Shown here: in pieces, positions 8,347 through 16,730 of the stretch
Layout of the letters: each line of letters begins with the position of its first letter
Numbering within the stretch: the first letter of the stretch is position 1
Source of the DNA: Coriobacteriia bacterium
GTDB lineage: Bacteria > Actinomycetota > Coriobacteriia > Anaerosomatales > Anaerosomataceae
NCBI GenBank assembly: GCA_016938135.1
Contig: JAFGVD010000046.1
Span: forward strand, 1 to 43,604
Direction: 5' to 3'
Length of the DNA: 43,604 bases
The notes under the pieces: generated by a model
Databases searched by the model: none
What the model was told of the DNA's origin: nothing
Seen by the model: only the letters and a program-made list of their open reading frames with translations
Translations under genes and position numbers: made by a program

Positions 8347-9306
8347 TTACTCGCCGTAGCCTTCCCATAGCGGCGTTGAGAGGTAGCGCTCTCCGGTTGA
8401 CGGGGCCACCGTGACGATAAGCGCTCCTTGCATCTCGTGAAGCCGCGCCAGTCTGAGGGCGGCCACCACGTTGGCTCCGGAGCTGATCCCAACGAACATG
8501 CCTTCCTCGGCAGCAAGGCGTCTTGCCATGGCGATCGCTTCAGGTGCGGTCACGTGCTCGACACCGGACAGGACTCCGAGGTCGAGCACCGAAGGGATGA
8601 AGTTGGCGCCTATGCCCTGGATCCCGTGTGCAGCAGGAGTCAGGTCCAGGCCCGCCAGTCGCTGAGAGATGATGGGGGACTCAGACGGTTCGACCGCGAT
8701 GATGCGGACATCCGGGTACTTCTCGCGAAGGTAGCGGCCAGTGCCGGTGATCGTCCCGCCGGTACCCACCCCTGCCACGAACGCCCCCAGTCGACTCTCG
8801 CCAAGGGCGGCCTTGATCTCGGGGCCGGTCGTGCGGTAGTGGACGGCGGGGTTGGCGGGGTTGTCGAACTGCCCCGGGATGAACGCGTCCGGCGTTGTGG
8901 CAGCTATCTCCCTGGCGGCATCAACGGCACCTTGCATGCCACCGGCAGCCGGCGTCAGCACGAGTTCAGCACCGTAGGCCGCCACCAGCTTGCGGCGCTC
9001 CACAGACATGCTTTCAGGCATCGTGAGGATGACTCGGTATCCGCGGGCAGCGCCCACCATGGCCAGCGCGATGCCGGTGTTGCCCGAGGTGGGCTCGACG
9101 AGCACCGATGTGCTGGGCTTGAGCAGGCCTCGCTGTTCGGCATCCAGCACCATGTTCCACCCGATGCGGTCTTTGACCGACCCTCCGGGGTTGCGTGATT
9201 CGAGCTTGATGGCGATGGTCCCGGGTAGGCCGGTGGCCACGCTGCGGAGCAGGACAAGGGGAGTGTTGCCGATGGTCCCGACGATACTATCTTCCAGGGC
9301 AGGCAT
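8347..9306 (-). CDS. cysK: Cysteine synthase (O-acetylserine sulfhydrylase)
   Basis: This 319-residue fold-type II PLP enzyme makes cysteine from O-acetylserine and sulfide. The PLP lysine is Lys45 in the N-P-G-G-S-V-K-D-R motif. The substrate loop T-S-G-N-T-G-I-A and the phosphate-binding G-V-G-T-G-G-T-I-T-G-T-G segment are present, and the length matches CysK rather than the longer CBS enzymes. A GGAGG ribosome site precedes the ATG. The upstream interval carries a good promoter (9343-9371) and an inverted repeat. The Rrf2 gene follows two bases after the stop, suggesting co-transcription and feedback control of cysteine synthesis. Confidence 0.95.
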   Translation of the reverse strand: MPALEDSIVGTIGNTPLVLLRSVATGLPGTIAIKLESRNPGGSVKDRIGWNMVLDAEQRGLLKPSTSVLVEPTSGNTGIALAMVGAARGYRVILTMPESMSVERRKLVAAYGAELVLTPAAGGMQGAVDAAREIAATTPDAFIPGQFDNPANPAVHYRTTGPEIKAALGESRLGAFVAGVGTGGTITGTGRYLREKYPDVRIIAVEPSESPIISQRLAGLDLTPAAHGIQGIGANFIPSVLDLGVLSGVEHVTAPEAIAMARRLAAEEGMFVGISSGANVVAALRLARLHEMQGALIVTVAPSTGERYLSTPLWEGYGE

Positions 9307-9342
9307 GGCTGCCTCCTGTCGGTGAGGTGTTAGTTGCCACCT

Positions 9343-9371
9343 ACCATACGCTCTGGAATGCGGTCGTTCAA
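9343..9371 (-). promoter_or_regulatory. Promoter for cysK-rrf2
   Basis: Read on the minus strand there is TTGAAC (complement of 9366-9371), a 17-base spacer, and TATGGT (complement of 9343-9348). The predicted start site lies about 30 bases before the cysK ATG. Spacing is ideal and each hexamer differs from consensus at two positions. Confidence 0.6.
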
Positions 9372-9380
9372 CGGAATAAG

Positions 9381-9406
9381 CGCACTAAGACTGTGCGAAT
9401 AGTGCG
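9381..9406 (-). promoter_or_regulatory. Inverted repeat upstream of the cysK promoter
   Basis: CGCACTA (9381-9387) and TAGTGCG (9400-9406) form a perfect 7-bp inverted repeat with a 12-base centre. It sits between the mnmA stop and the cysK -35 box. It could be an operator for the neighbouring Rrf2 protein or a weak terminator for the isc operon. The absence of a T-run favours the first, without proof. Confidence 0.4.
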
Positions 9407-9407
9407 A

Positions 9408-10466
9408 TTATACGTTCTCGCCTAGAATACCGCCGCCGACGACCGTGTCGTTCAGGTACAAGACCACCGACTGGCCGGGGGCCGTGGTGCTCACGTCGCG
9501 TGCGAACAAGAGCGCTATCGTCTTGCCGTCGTAGAGGGCCTCGGCGTCCAGAGGCGCGCTTCGGTACCGCAGCTGCGCACGGACTGACAGGCCCGGATCC
9601 GTCGCGTACCAGACGGGGTCGACCAGCGTCATCTGTGCAGTGCTTGGCCCCTCGCTACCGCCAACGACCAGCCGGTTGTTCTCCACGTCTATGCGCAGCA
9701 CGCGGTAGGGGCCGCCCGGTCCGCCGATCCCGAGCCCCTTGCGTTGCCCGATGGTGTAGCGCGCGATGCCCTTGTGCCTTCCGAGGACCACGCCGTCCGC
9801 GTTCACGATATCGCCGGGAACGAGCGCCTCCGGGTGTCGTCCGGAGATGAGCTCATGGTGGTCTTCGCTGAAGCAGATCTCCTGGCTCTCCGTCCTCTCG
9901 GCAACGGGAAGCGCGAGTCGCCGGGCCTGGGTGCGCACCTGCTCTTTGGTCATCTCTCCAAGCGGGAAGATGACGTCGCGAAGCGTGTCTTGAGACAGCC
10001 GATACAAGAAGTAGGACTGGTCTTTGGCCGTGTCCGCTCCGCGCGCGAGCCGGGGGTCGCCCCCGGCGCCCTGGACGATCCGGGCGTAGTGTCCCGTAGC
10101 CAGCTTCTTGCAGCCCAGCGCCTTGGCGTGCGCGAGCAGCAGCCGGAACTTCACACGCTCGTTGCACCACACGCACGGGTTGGGAGTCTGTCCACATGCA
10201 TATGCCGAGACGAACGGCTCCACCACGGCTTGTTCGAACTCGGCGGCCACGTCGATCACGGAGTGGGGGATGCCGAGTCCCGCGCACACGCGTTTGGCCA
10301 GTGCCGCCTCGTCCTCACCGCAGCCCGCGCGCCCATGCAGATCGGCGAGCCCTAGGAGCATGGTGATGCCTACGACCTCGTGACCCTGCTCGATGAGCAG
10401 CGCGGCAGCCACCGAGGAGTCAACGCCACCGCTCATCCCTATTGCGACCTTCGACGTGGCGCTCAT
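9408..10466 (-). CDS. mnmA: tRNA-specific 2-thiouridylase
   Basis: MnmA uses ATP and persulfide sulfur to thiolate U34 of tRNA(Lys), tRNA(Glu) and tRNA(Gln). The 352-residue product has the PP-loop S-G-G-V-D-S (12-17), catalytic Cys98 in the N-P-C-V-W-C-N motif and the second catalytic Cys198 in S-Q-E-I-C-F. I chose the ATG at 10466, one base after the iscU stop; an extension upstream would overlap iscU. It is the last gene of iscR-iscS-iscU-mnmA, so the desulfurase at 10946 is the obvious sulfur donor. The length and both cysteines fit a functional enzyme. Confidence 0.96.
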   Translation of the reverse strand: MSATSKVAIGMSGGVDSSVAAALLIEQGHEVVGITMLLGLADLHGRAGCGEDEAALAKRVCAGLGIPHSVIDVAAEFEQAVVEPFVSAYACGQTPNPCVWCNERVKFRLLLAHAKALGCKKLATGHYARIVQGAGGDPRLARGADTAKDQSYFLYRLSQDTLRDVIFPLGEMTKEQVRTQARRLALPVAERTESQEICFSEDHHELISGRHPEALVPGDIVNADGVVLGRHKGIARYTIGQRKGLGIGGPGGPYRVLRIDVENNRLVVGGSEGPSTAQMTLVDPVWYATDPGLSVRAQLRYRSAPLDAEALYDGKTIALLFARDVSTTAPGQSVVLYLNDTVVGGGILGENV

Positions 10467-10467
10467 G

Positions 10468-10932
10468 CTAGAGGTCACACGCCTCCGACTCGGACTCTTC
10501 ATCCTCATGGGGGTCGAAGTTCGGATCGCTCGATAGGATCGGCCCCGCGATGGGCTCTCGACCCCGCTTGACGAGGTAGTCGTCGACCGCCGCCTTCAGC
10601 CCGTCGGTGGCAAGCACGGAGCAGTGCATCTTCGCGGGCGGCAAGCCTCCAAGCTCCTCGGCAACCTGCTTCTTGGTGATGGAGACGGCGTCCCCCAGGC
10701 TCATTCCCCGCGCCATCTCGGTCACGATCGAGCTGGTGGCTATGGCAGCGCCGCAACCAAGCGTCTGGAACATGATGTCGTCGATCTTGTCGTCATCCAC
10801 CTTGATGGTGATCTTCATGACGTCACCGCAGATGGGGTTGCCCACTTCACCTGTACCGTCGGCATCCTCGATGACGCCGACGTTGCGCGGGTTACTGAAG
10901 TGGTCCATGACCTTGTCGCTATAGAGCTGCAT
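10468..10932 (-). CDS. iscU: Fe-S cluster assembly scaffold, IscU/NifU N-terminal type
   Basis: The 154-residue protein is the scaffold on which IscS-derived sulfur and iron are assembled into a cluster. The three ligand cysteines are Cys35 (N-P-I-C-G-D, with Asp37), Cys60 (L-G-C-G-A-A) and Cys104 (K-M-H-C-S). The C-terminal ~28 residues form an acidic Asp/Glu/Ser tail ending in A-C-D-L. This tail is longer than in E. coli IscU and is not part of the core fold. It lies 13 bases after iscS and one base before mnmA. There is no NifU C-terminal domain. Confidence 0.95.
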   Translation of the reverse strand: MQLYSDKVMDHFSNPRNVGVIEDADGTGEVGNPICGDVMKITIKVDDDKIDDIMFQTLGCGAAIATSSIVTEMARGMSLGDAVSITKKQVAEELGGLPPAKMHCSVLATDGLKAAVDDYLVKRGREPIAGPILSSDPNFDPHEDEESESEACDL

Positions 10933-10945
10933 GAGAATCTCCTTG

Positions 10946-12139
10946 TTATCCGGCCTCGTGGGCGGCTTTGATCTTCGCGTAGAGCGGGGACATCGAGCGG
11001 AGACGCTCTACCACAGGTACGAGCGACTCTACGAAGAAGTCGATGTCCTCCTCAGTGGTATATCTGCCCAGGCTCACGCGGAGCGAGCCGTGCGCGAACT
11101 CCTGCGGGCAGCCGATCGCCAACAGGACGTGGCTGGGTTTTAGCGATCCTGACGAACACGCCGAGCCGGTAGAGATGGCGATGCCCTTGGCATCCAGGTG
11201 CAGCAGCATGGCCTCACCCTCCACGCCCTTGATGATGAAGTTGGCGATGTGGGGAAGGCGTGTGTCTGTTTCGGCAGCGTTGAGCGAGGTAAGTTCAAGC
11301 CGGCCTAGCACTCCTTCTACAAGCCTGTCGCGTAGCGCCGTCAGCCTGGGCGTCTCGGCGGCGCGTTCTGCGTCCATGATCTCAAGCGCCTTTGCGAAGC
11401 CTGCGGCGCCCGCGGTGTTCTGCGTGCCGCTGCGTCGCCTGGACTCCTGACCGCCGCCCATCATGTACGGCGCCATTCGCGTGCCCTTGCGCAGGTACAG
11501 TGCGCCGAAGCCCTTGGGGCCGTAGATCTTGTGACTGGAGAACGAGGCGGCGTCCACACCCAGCTCGTCGACGTCGAAGTCGACCTTGCCCAGCGTCTGC
11601 GCGGCGTCAGTGTGGAAGAGCGCTCCACCGGCATGTGCCACGTCCGCGAGCTCTCTGATGGGTTGGATGGTGCCTATCTCGTTGTTTCCATGCATGACCG
11701 AGACGAGCACGGTGTCTTCCCGCATCGCAGCCTTGAGGTCTTCGGCATGGATGAGTCCGTCAGGACGCGGCCCAAGCTCTGTCACGTCGAAGCCGTGCTT
11801 GCTCAACCATTCGGCAGGCTCCAGCACAGCGTGGTGCTCGAAGGCGGACACGATGACGTGACCGCTGCTGCGTCCGCCGCCGGTGGCCAGTCCGATGAGC
11901 GCGGTGTTGTCCGATTCTGTCCCTCCGGAGGTGAAGATGACCTCGCCGGGGTGTGAGGCGCCGATGGAGGCCGCAACACGCTCGCGAGCGTCCTCCATCG
12001 CCTTGTAAGCATCTCTCCCAAGCGCGTACAGGCTGTTGGCGTTCCCGTAGCGCTCGCGCAGAAACGGCATCATGGCATCGAGCACCCGCTCATCCACAGG
12101 CGTGGTCGCTGCATAGTCCAGGTATACGATGTGATCCAT
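10946..12139 (-). CDS. iscS: Cysteine desulfurase (IscS/NifS type)
   Basis: This 397-residue PLP enzyme removes sulfur from cysteine as persulfide. The start at 12139 (M-D-H-I-V-Y-L-D-Y-A-A-T-T-P) is supported by GAGGAG directly upstream and by homology. The in-frame extension to 12259 would run inside iscR. Lys204 in S-S-H-K-I-Y-G-P-K-G binds PLP, and Cys328 in S-T-G-S-A-C-S-S-G is the persulfide carrier on the long class I loop. The gene begins two bases after the iscR stop. It probably serves both IscU and MnmA, which follow in the operon. Confidence 0.96.
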   Translation of the reverse strand: MDHIVYLDYAATTPVDERVLDAMMPFLRERYGNANSLYALGRDAYKAMEDARERVAASIGASHPGEVIFTSGGTESDNTALIGLATGGGRSSGHVIVSAFEHHAVLEPAEWLSKHGFDVTELGPRPDGLIHAEDLKAAMREDTVLVSVMHGNNEIGTIQPIRELADVAHAGGALFHTDAAQTLGKVDFDVDELGVDAASFSSHKIYGPKGFGALYLRKGTRMAPYMMGGGQESRRRSGTQNTAGAAGFAKALEIMDAERAAETPRLTALRDRLVEGVLGRLELTSLNAAETDTRLPHIANFIIKGVEGEAMLLHLDAKGIAISTGSACSSGSLKPSHVLLAIGCPQEFAHGSLRVSLGRYTTEEDIDFFVESLVPVVERLRSMSPLYAKIKAAHEAG

Positions 12140-12141
12140 GG

Positions 12142-12585
12142 TCACTCCTCGGGTGTGGTCACGCCGGTCGTGGCGTCGAACAGTAGCTGGCGTTGCGCCA
12201 GAGAGGCAAGATCGAACCTGCCAAGCACTTCTCGCAGTGTTGTGGAGACCTGCATCCATACCGGCTCAGCGGCACAAGCGCCTCCTCGTCCGCACGGTTC
12301 TTGCCCGTCACAGACTGTGGGGGAGAGTGGGCCTTCCAAAGCCTCCACGACGTCCAGTGCGCTGATGTCGTGTGCGTCCCGGGCAAGGACGAAGCCGCCG
12401 TGCGCGCCGCGTACAGCTGTCACCAGGCCTTCCCGTCGGAGCGTGGCCAGCAGCTGCTCGAGAAAGGCGAGAGGTATGTCGCGCCTGGTGGCGATGTCGC
12501 GGGTGCTCATGGGTGCTCTGTCTACAGCTGCCGCAAGGTCGATGAGCGCAAGCAGACCGTACTCGCTTTTCGCGCTGAGCCGCAT
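12142..12585 (-). CDS. iscR: Fe-S cluster-sensing Rrf2 regulator, IscR-like
   Basis: The 147-residue protein has the Rrf2 winged helix (M-R-L-S-A-K-S-E-Y-G-L-L, then the wing V-R-G-A-H-G-G-F-V-L-A-R). It also has the cluster motif C-X5-C-X5-C in V-C-D-G-Q-E-P-C-G-R-G-G-A-C, the spacing of the [2Fe-2S] ligands in E. coli IscR. The ATG at 12585 follows an AGGAG ribosome site. As first gene of the isc operon it presumably represses that operon when clusters are plentiful. An operator-like repeat lies at 12601-12633. It is the second Rrf2 gene in under 5 kb; the other lacks the cysteines. Confidence 0.93.
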   Translation of the reverse strand: MRLSAKSEYGLLALIDLAAAVDRAPMSTRDIATRRDIPLAFLEQLLATLRREGLVTAVRGAHGGFVLARDAHDISALDVVEALEGPLSPTVCDGQEPCGRGGACAAEPVWMQVSTTLREVLGRFDLASLAQRQLLFDATTGVTTPEE

Positions 12586-12600
12586 GGCGTGATCTCCTAG

Positions 12601-12633
12601 GGGTAATCCTGACAACATAAGTAGGATTTACCC
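12601..12633 (-). promoter_or_regulatory. Putative IscR operator at the isc operon start site
   Basis: On the minus strand the segment reads GGGTAAATCCT, a 12-base centre, then AGGATTACCC. The inner arms AATCCT and AGGATT match perfectly and the outer arms match with one extra A on one side. It lies directly downstream of the -10 box and upstream of the iscR ribosome site, an ideal position for autorepression. Confidence 0.55.
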
Positions 12634-12662
12634 ACAGTACGCGCCGTTGAGACGCGCGTCAA
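12634..12662 (-). promoter_or_regulatory. Promoter for iscR-iscS-iscU-mnmA
   Basis: On the minus strand there is TTGACG (complement of 12657-12662), a 17-base spacer, and TACTGT (complement of 12634-12639). The predicted start site falls within the inverted repeat at 12601-12633. The -35 is near consensus and the -10 is moderate. Confidence 0.55.
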
Positions 12663-12664
12663 TA

Positions 12665-13966
12665 TCAGTTGGGCAGGAGCGGGCCGTCGTCGGAGGAAGA
12701 CGCGTGGGGTGGGCGAAGGTGCCGAGGGCAGATGACGCGGGCGGTCGTCCCGTGACCCGGTTGGCTCTCCATCTCGATAGTCCCGCCAAGCAGACAGGTC
12801 AGCTGGTGGCAGATCGTGAGGCCAAGACCAAACCCCGTTGGTTTGCTGGCCAGGTGGCTTGATCCCTGCTCGAAGGCGCGGAACACCTGACCTTCGATGG
12901 CCGGATCGATCCCGATACCCGTGTCGCACACTTCGAAGACGATATTTCCGCCGCCGTCCCGGTGGTTGCGCAACGTTATCGAGCCCTCTTGGGTGAACTT
13001 CACGGCGTTGGATAGCAGGTTGAGCAGCACCTGCTCAAGCAGCCTTCGATCGCTGTGCATACGCGCGTTCTGCGCATCCAGCTTGATGTGCAGACCCTTG
13101 CACTCGGCATCAGGGCGTATTTGGGCGATACACTCGCGCAGCAGGGTGGCGACCTGGAACTCGGTGGGCAGGGGCGAAACGCGTCCTGATTCGATCCTCG
13201 TATGGTCGAGCACGTCGTCCACCAGCGAGAGAAGCTGCCCACCGGCCTGCTTGACCATGGTGAGTTGTCGTTCCTGCTCTTCGTTGACCTCGCCAGCGAG
13301 ACCTTTGAGCATGATGTCCGTGAAGCCGATCACCGAGTTCAATGGCGTTCGCAGTTCGTGACTCATGTTTGTCAGGAACGCGCTCTTTGCCCGGTTTGAC
13401 TCCTGAAGCCGGATGTTGGCCTCTACCAGGTCCGCCGTCCGTCGGCTGACGGTGCGTTCCAGCTGCTCTTGATAAGCGGCGCGGTCAGCCTCGGCCTGCT
13501 TGCGGGCAGATATCTCTCGCACGATGGCAAGGTACTCGTCACTGGTAGCCTGTACGATCCTCGCCTCAAACTGGTGGGTTCCATCCGGGTATTCGATTTC
13601 GTACTCGATGCCGCGGTAGCCGCCCGTTGTCTGTATCTCGGTTAGAGCCTGCTCCCAAGAAAGCACCATCTGCGCGGGTAGCGGCAGCTCGCTCACACGC
13701 TTCGCGAGAAAGGCGTCCTGGGGGAGGACAGGCTGGAAATCGCGGGCAGGCTTGTAGTCAAGAAAACGCCCTTCGGCATCCATCCGGAACAAGGCGTCAG
13801 GAATCGCCTCGATGATGGCGAGCAGCCGCTCATGCGAGGCCTCGGATTCAGCGTTTCGCCGCGCTTCAATGCGTCGCAGCCGCAGGATGCAGGCAGCGAG
13901 AACGACGGCCCCTAGGACGGCCAGAGCGACGCCCTCGATCAGCGCCCACTTCGTGGTGGCGTTCAT
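12665..13966 (-). CDS. PAS-domain sensor histidine kinase (orphan)
   Basis: The 433-residue protein has one N-terminal membrane segment (about residues 8-30), a PAS domain (about 45-158), a coiled linker, a HisKA domain with the phospho-acceptor His203 in N-M-S-H-E-L-R-T-P-L-N, and a HATPase domain. The ATPase boxes are clear: N box in L-L-N-L-L-S-N-A-V-K-F, G1 as D-T-G-I-G-I, and G2 as G-F-G-L-G-L. No response regulator is adjacent, so the partner must lie elsewhere. The signal sensed by the PAS domain is unknown. A promoter with an overlapping inverted repeat lies upstream (14014-14044). Confidence 0.93.
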   Translation of the reverse strand: MNATTKWALIEGVALAVLGAVVLAACILRLRRIEARRNAESEASHERLLAIIEAIPDALFRMDAEGRFLDYKPARDFQPVLPQDAFLAKRVSELPLPAQMVLSWEQALTEIQTTGGYRGIEYEIEYPDGTHQFEARIVQATSDEYLAIVREISARKQAEADRAAYQEQLERTVSRRTADLVEANIRLQESNRAKSAFLTNMSHELRTPLNSVIGFTDIMLKGLAGEVNEEQERQLTMVKQAGGQLLSLVDDVLDHTRIESGRVSPLPTEFQVATLLRECIAQIRPDAECKGLHIKLDAQNARMHSDRRLLEQVLLNLLSNAVKFTQEGSITLRNHRDGGGNIVFEVCDTGIGIDPAIEGQVFRAFEQGSSHLASKPTGFGLGLTICHQLTCLLGGTIEMESQPGHGTTARVICPRHLRPPHASSSDDGPLLPN

Positions 13967-14013
13967 GTGTTCCCCTCATCAGCCCGGCGGTTACGCAAGG
14001 CTCCCCGCAAGCT

Positions 14014-14044
14014 AGAATAATGCTCTTGTGTCTGTTTTCACAAG
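14014..14044 (-). promoter_or_regulatory. Promoter and overlapping inverted repeat before the sensor kinase gene
   Basis: On the minus strand TTGTGA (complement of 14038-14043) and TATTCT (complement of 14014-14019) are 18 bases apart. The -35 overlaps a perfect inverted repeat, CTTGTG (14025-14030) and CACAAG (14039-14044) around an 8-base centre, which may be a regulator site. The interval 13967-14079 holds nothing else. Confidence 0.4.
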
Positions 14045-14079
14045 TGCTATTCGATGAACGGCGTTTCCCGCGATAGGGA

Positions 14080-15336
14080 TCACGGGTTGGGGGAGATGGG
14101 TTCCTCGGCCATGCGGATCGTCTCGGGTACCGGGACTGCTCCACGTAGTCGTGCCTCGCGGTCGATGGCGCGGGCTTCGCCGAACGACCCCGCGGCGATG
14201 ATGGAGGCGAGCACGGCGAAGCCGATGAGCGTCTGCTGCACGCCGATGGCGCCGGCAAGCGCGGGTGCTACCGCCAGCGGCAGCAGTTCGCCGGCCCGCC
14301 GGTGGACTTCGGAGGTGCCGATGATGCGACCCACAAGCGCACGCGGCGAGTCGCGATGCATCAGCGTTCGCAGAAGCGGCTCCAAGATCCCCACGATCAG
14401 TGCCCACACGAAGGCTCCCACGGCGATGATCCGCAGATCCGTCCAGGCGACGTACAGGATCGCGCCCAAACCCACGAGCGTTCCCAGTGACGCCAGCCCT
14501 TTTGCCGAGAGGATCTGCTTCGGCAACCGGGGCAGGAGCCATGCGCCTGTGATGAATCCGATCCCGAAGAGGGAGTTCATCCAGCCGATGGTCTCGATAC
14601 CTGTACCCACCGCGTCGCGGAAGAACAGCGGCTCAAGAGCGCCGAAGGCGCCGAACGCCAGCCAGACGAGAGAGCCCATCAGCAGGTAGTAACGTATCGG
14701 GCGTAGCCCGTACGCGGCCTTCAGGCCTTCTCGCATCTCTGTGAGCGCATGCGTCTTATGCAGGTCCTCGCGGACGGGAGGCTGGGTGGAGATGCGCCAC
14801 ACGAGAAGCGCCGCCACCAGAGAGGTGATCGCATCCAGGACGAATATCCAGTTGACGTGTGCGAAGCGCGCAAGCAGAGCACCCAGTGCCGGTCCTACCG
14901 CGAAAGCCAGCGAGGCGCCGCCCTCGATCCATGAGTTCACCTTGGCGAGCTGGGACTCCTCTGTGACGAGGTGGGGTGCGAACGAGGCAGCGGACGTGCC
15001 GACAGGCGCTCCTAGAAAGCCCCAGGTCGAGGCGACCAACACGAGCAGTGGAAGCGTGTCTGCAAAGATCATGGCCATCGCCGCGACAACGAAGCCCGCC
15101 TCGGCGAACACGAGCACTTTGCGCGGGCCGTAGCGGTCTATGAGCACGCCAGCGACCGCACTGCCCAGGATAGACGCGATGCTCAGGCAGAACATCAGGA
15201 TGGCAAGCTCATAGGCGGTGGCGTCAAGGACGTATGCGGCCTTGCCCCATACGCCGATGAAGAACGCCGCCTCGCTTCCCGCACGCGAGATGAAGCGCGC
15301 GATGACAAGCCTCAGGATGTCTTTGCGTGGAGCCAT
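14080..15336 (-). CDS. MFS transporter (EntS/MFS_3-like exporter)
   Basis: The 418-residue protein has about 12 hydrophobic segments in two halves. The conserved loop between helices 2 and 3 reads G-V-L-I-D-R-Y-G-P-R-K-V-L, the MFS signature. The N-terminus (R-F-I-S-R-A-G-S-E-A-A-F-F) and overall layout resemble the EntS/MFS_3 group of exporters, so efflux of a small molecule is likely; the substrate is unknown. The ATG at 15336 follows a purine-rich GGGGATTGAAAGG. A second MFS gene lies 91 bases upstream on the same strand, but the two proteins are not close copies. Confidence 0.88.
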   Translation of the reverse strand: MAPRKDILRLVIARFISRAGSEAAFFIGVWGKAAYVLDATAYELAILMFCLSIASILGSAVAGVLIDRYGPRKVLVFAEAGFVVAAMAMIFADTLPLLVLVASTWGFLGAPVGTSAASFAPHLVTEESQLAKVNSWIEGGASLAFAVGPALGALLARFAHVNWIFVLDAITSLVAALLVWRISTQPPVREDLHKTHALTEMREGLKAAYGLRPIRYYLLMGSLVWLAFGAFGALEPLFFRDAVGTGIETIGWMNSLFGIGFITGAWLLPRLPKQILSAKGLASLGTLVGLGAILYVAWTDLRIIAVGAFVWALIVGILEPLLRTLMHRDSPRALVGRIIGTSEVHRRAGELLPLAVAPALAGAIGVQQTLIGFAVLASIIAAGSFGEARAIDREARLRGAVPVPETIRMAEEPISPNP

Positions 15337-15427
15337 GCTGGGCCTTTCAATCCCCCGGAGACCACGTACTTCGTAGTATGCAGTCAGAACTCAAAAACAT
15401 ACACCACTGCAGGAGCTGGCAACAGCA

Positions 15428-16615
15428 TCAAGAGCGGGTCCTGGCTGGCAGCGAGCGTCCGGTGAGCGCCAGGGTGGTTCCGGCAATGAACATCAGTCCC
15501 GCGCTGAGCGCGAACGGCGCGCTGTGCGAGACGGTATCCCATAGCAGACCGGCGACCGCGCTTGAGGGCAACGCGGCCAGACCCAGAATGAACGTGTACC
15601 CGCCCACGGCGGTGCCCCGGACATCGCAGCCCACGAGGTCGACGACGTAGGCGCGCGTCATCCCCTCGGTCATGGCGTAGGGAATGCCGTACGCAAGGAA
15701 CAACAGCCAGGCGTGAGTCGGTGCTTCTGCTATGGCGAATCCGGCGTAGACCGCCGCGTAGAGGATGAAGCCGATGACGAGCAGTCGCTTGCGGCCGATG
15801 CGGTCAGAGAGCACGCCGAACGGCGTCGCAAGAGCGGCTGCCACGATGTTGAAAGCGAAATACATCAGCGGGATGAGCGCGGGCGCGGCGCCCACGTCCT
15901 GCGAGCGCAAGATGAGCATGGCGTCGGAGGAGTTTCCCAGGGCGAACACGAAGCTCACCGCTGCGAAGATCGCGAACGGACGCCCGAGGTTTCGAAGCCT
16001 CAGCACCTGACGCGTGCCTTCAGGGCGCGGGGTGCGCTTCTCTCGGACGGCGAACAGGACCACCAGGATGGCGAGCGTGCCGGGGATGGCGGAGACCAGA
16101 AAGACGGTCCTGTAGCCGTCGGGCACCAGCGTCAGGATGGCCCAGGCCGTCAGTGGACCGATAGCGGCACCCAGCGTGTCCAGGGCACGATGCACACCGA
16201 AGTCGCGGCCACGGGTGGCTTCGGTGGAGGAGTCAGCGATCAGCGCGTCTCGCGGCGCCGTGCGGATGCCTTTGCCCAGACGATCGCTCCATCGAAGCAG
16301 CAAGACCGCCGGCCAGGAGCCTGTCAAAGCGAGGAGCGGTTTGACCGCGTTGGAGAGCGAGTAGCCAAGCGCGATGAGCGGCCGACGCCTGCCCACGCGG
16401 TCAGAGAGCCAGCCCGAGAAGACCTTCATGAGCGACGCGGTCGTCTCGGCGATGGATTCGATGATGCCGATCGCGGTCACGGGTGCGCCAAGCACGTTGG
16501 CTAAGAACAACGGCAGGATGGGGTAGACCATCTCCGAGGAGGCGTCGGTCAGCAGGCTGACGATTCCCAGGGCCTTGATGTTGCGGGGTACGCGTGGTTT
16601 GGCTTGCTCGGTCAT
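15428..16615 (-). CDS. MFS transporter
   Basis: The ~395-residue protein has about 12 membrane segments and the MFS loop G-W-L-S-D-R-V-G-R-R-R-P-L. A second signature, D-R-L-G-K-G-I-R-T-A-P-R-D-A, is typical of a group of poorly characterised carriers annotated as drug or metal efflux. I prefer the ATG at 16615, where similarity to the family begins; an in-frame ATG at 16681 would add 22 residues and neither has a strong ribosome site. It is divergent from pncB with about 115 bases between the starts. Substrate unknown. Confidence 0.87.
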   Translation of the reverse strand: MTEQAKPRVPRNIKALGIVSLLTDASSEMVYPILPLFLANVLGAPVTAIGIIESIAETTASLMKVFSGWLSDRVGRRRPLIALGYSLSNAVKPLLALTGSWPAVLLLRWSDRLGKGIRTAPRDALIADSSTEATRGRDFGVHRALDTLGAAIGPLTAWAILTLVPDGYRTVFLVSAIPGTLAILVVLFAVREKRTPRPEGTRQVLRLRNLGRPFAIFAAVSFVFALGNSSDAMLILRSQDVGAAPALIPLMYFAFNIVAAALATPFGVLSDRIGRKRLLVIGFILYAAVYAGFAIAEAPTHAWLLFLAYGIPYAMTEGMTRAYVVDLVGCDVRGTAVGGYTFILGLAALPSSAVAGLLWDTVSHSAPFALSAGLMFIAGTTLALTGRSLPARTRS

Positions 16616-16730
16616 TGCGCGGCTTTCTACGCGGGCACTCGATGTAGCGTACTGCTGACAGAATGCGGAAACCACCCCCATCCGTAGCTTGGTCTAAACT
16701 GTGCAAAAGCGCATACGTGAAGGAGTCATG

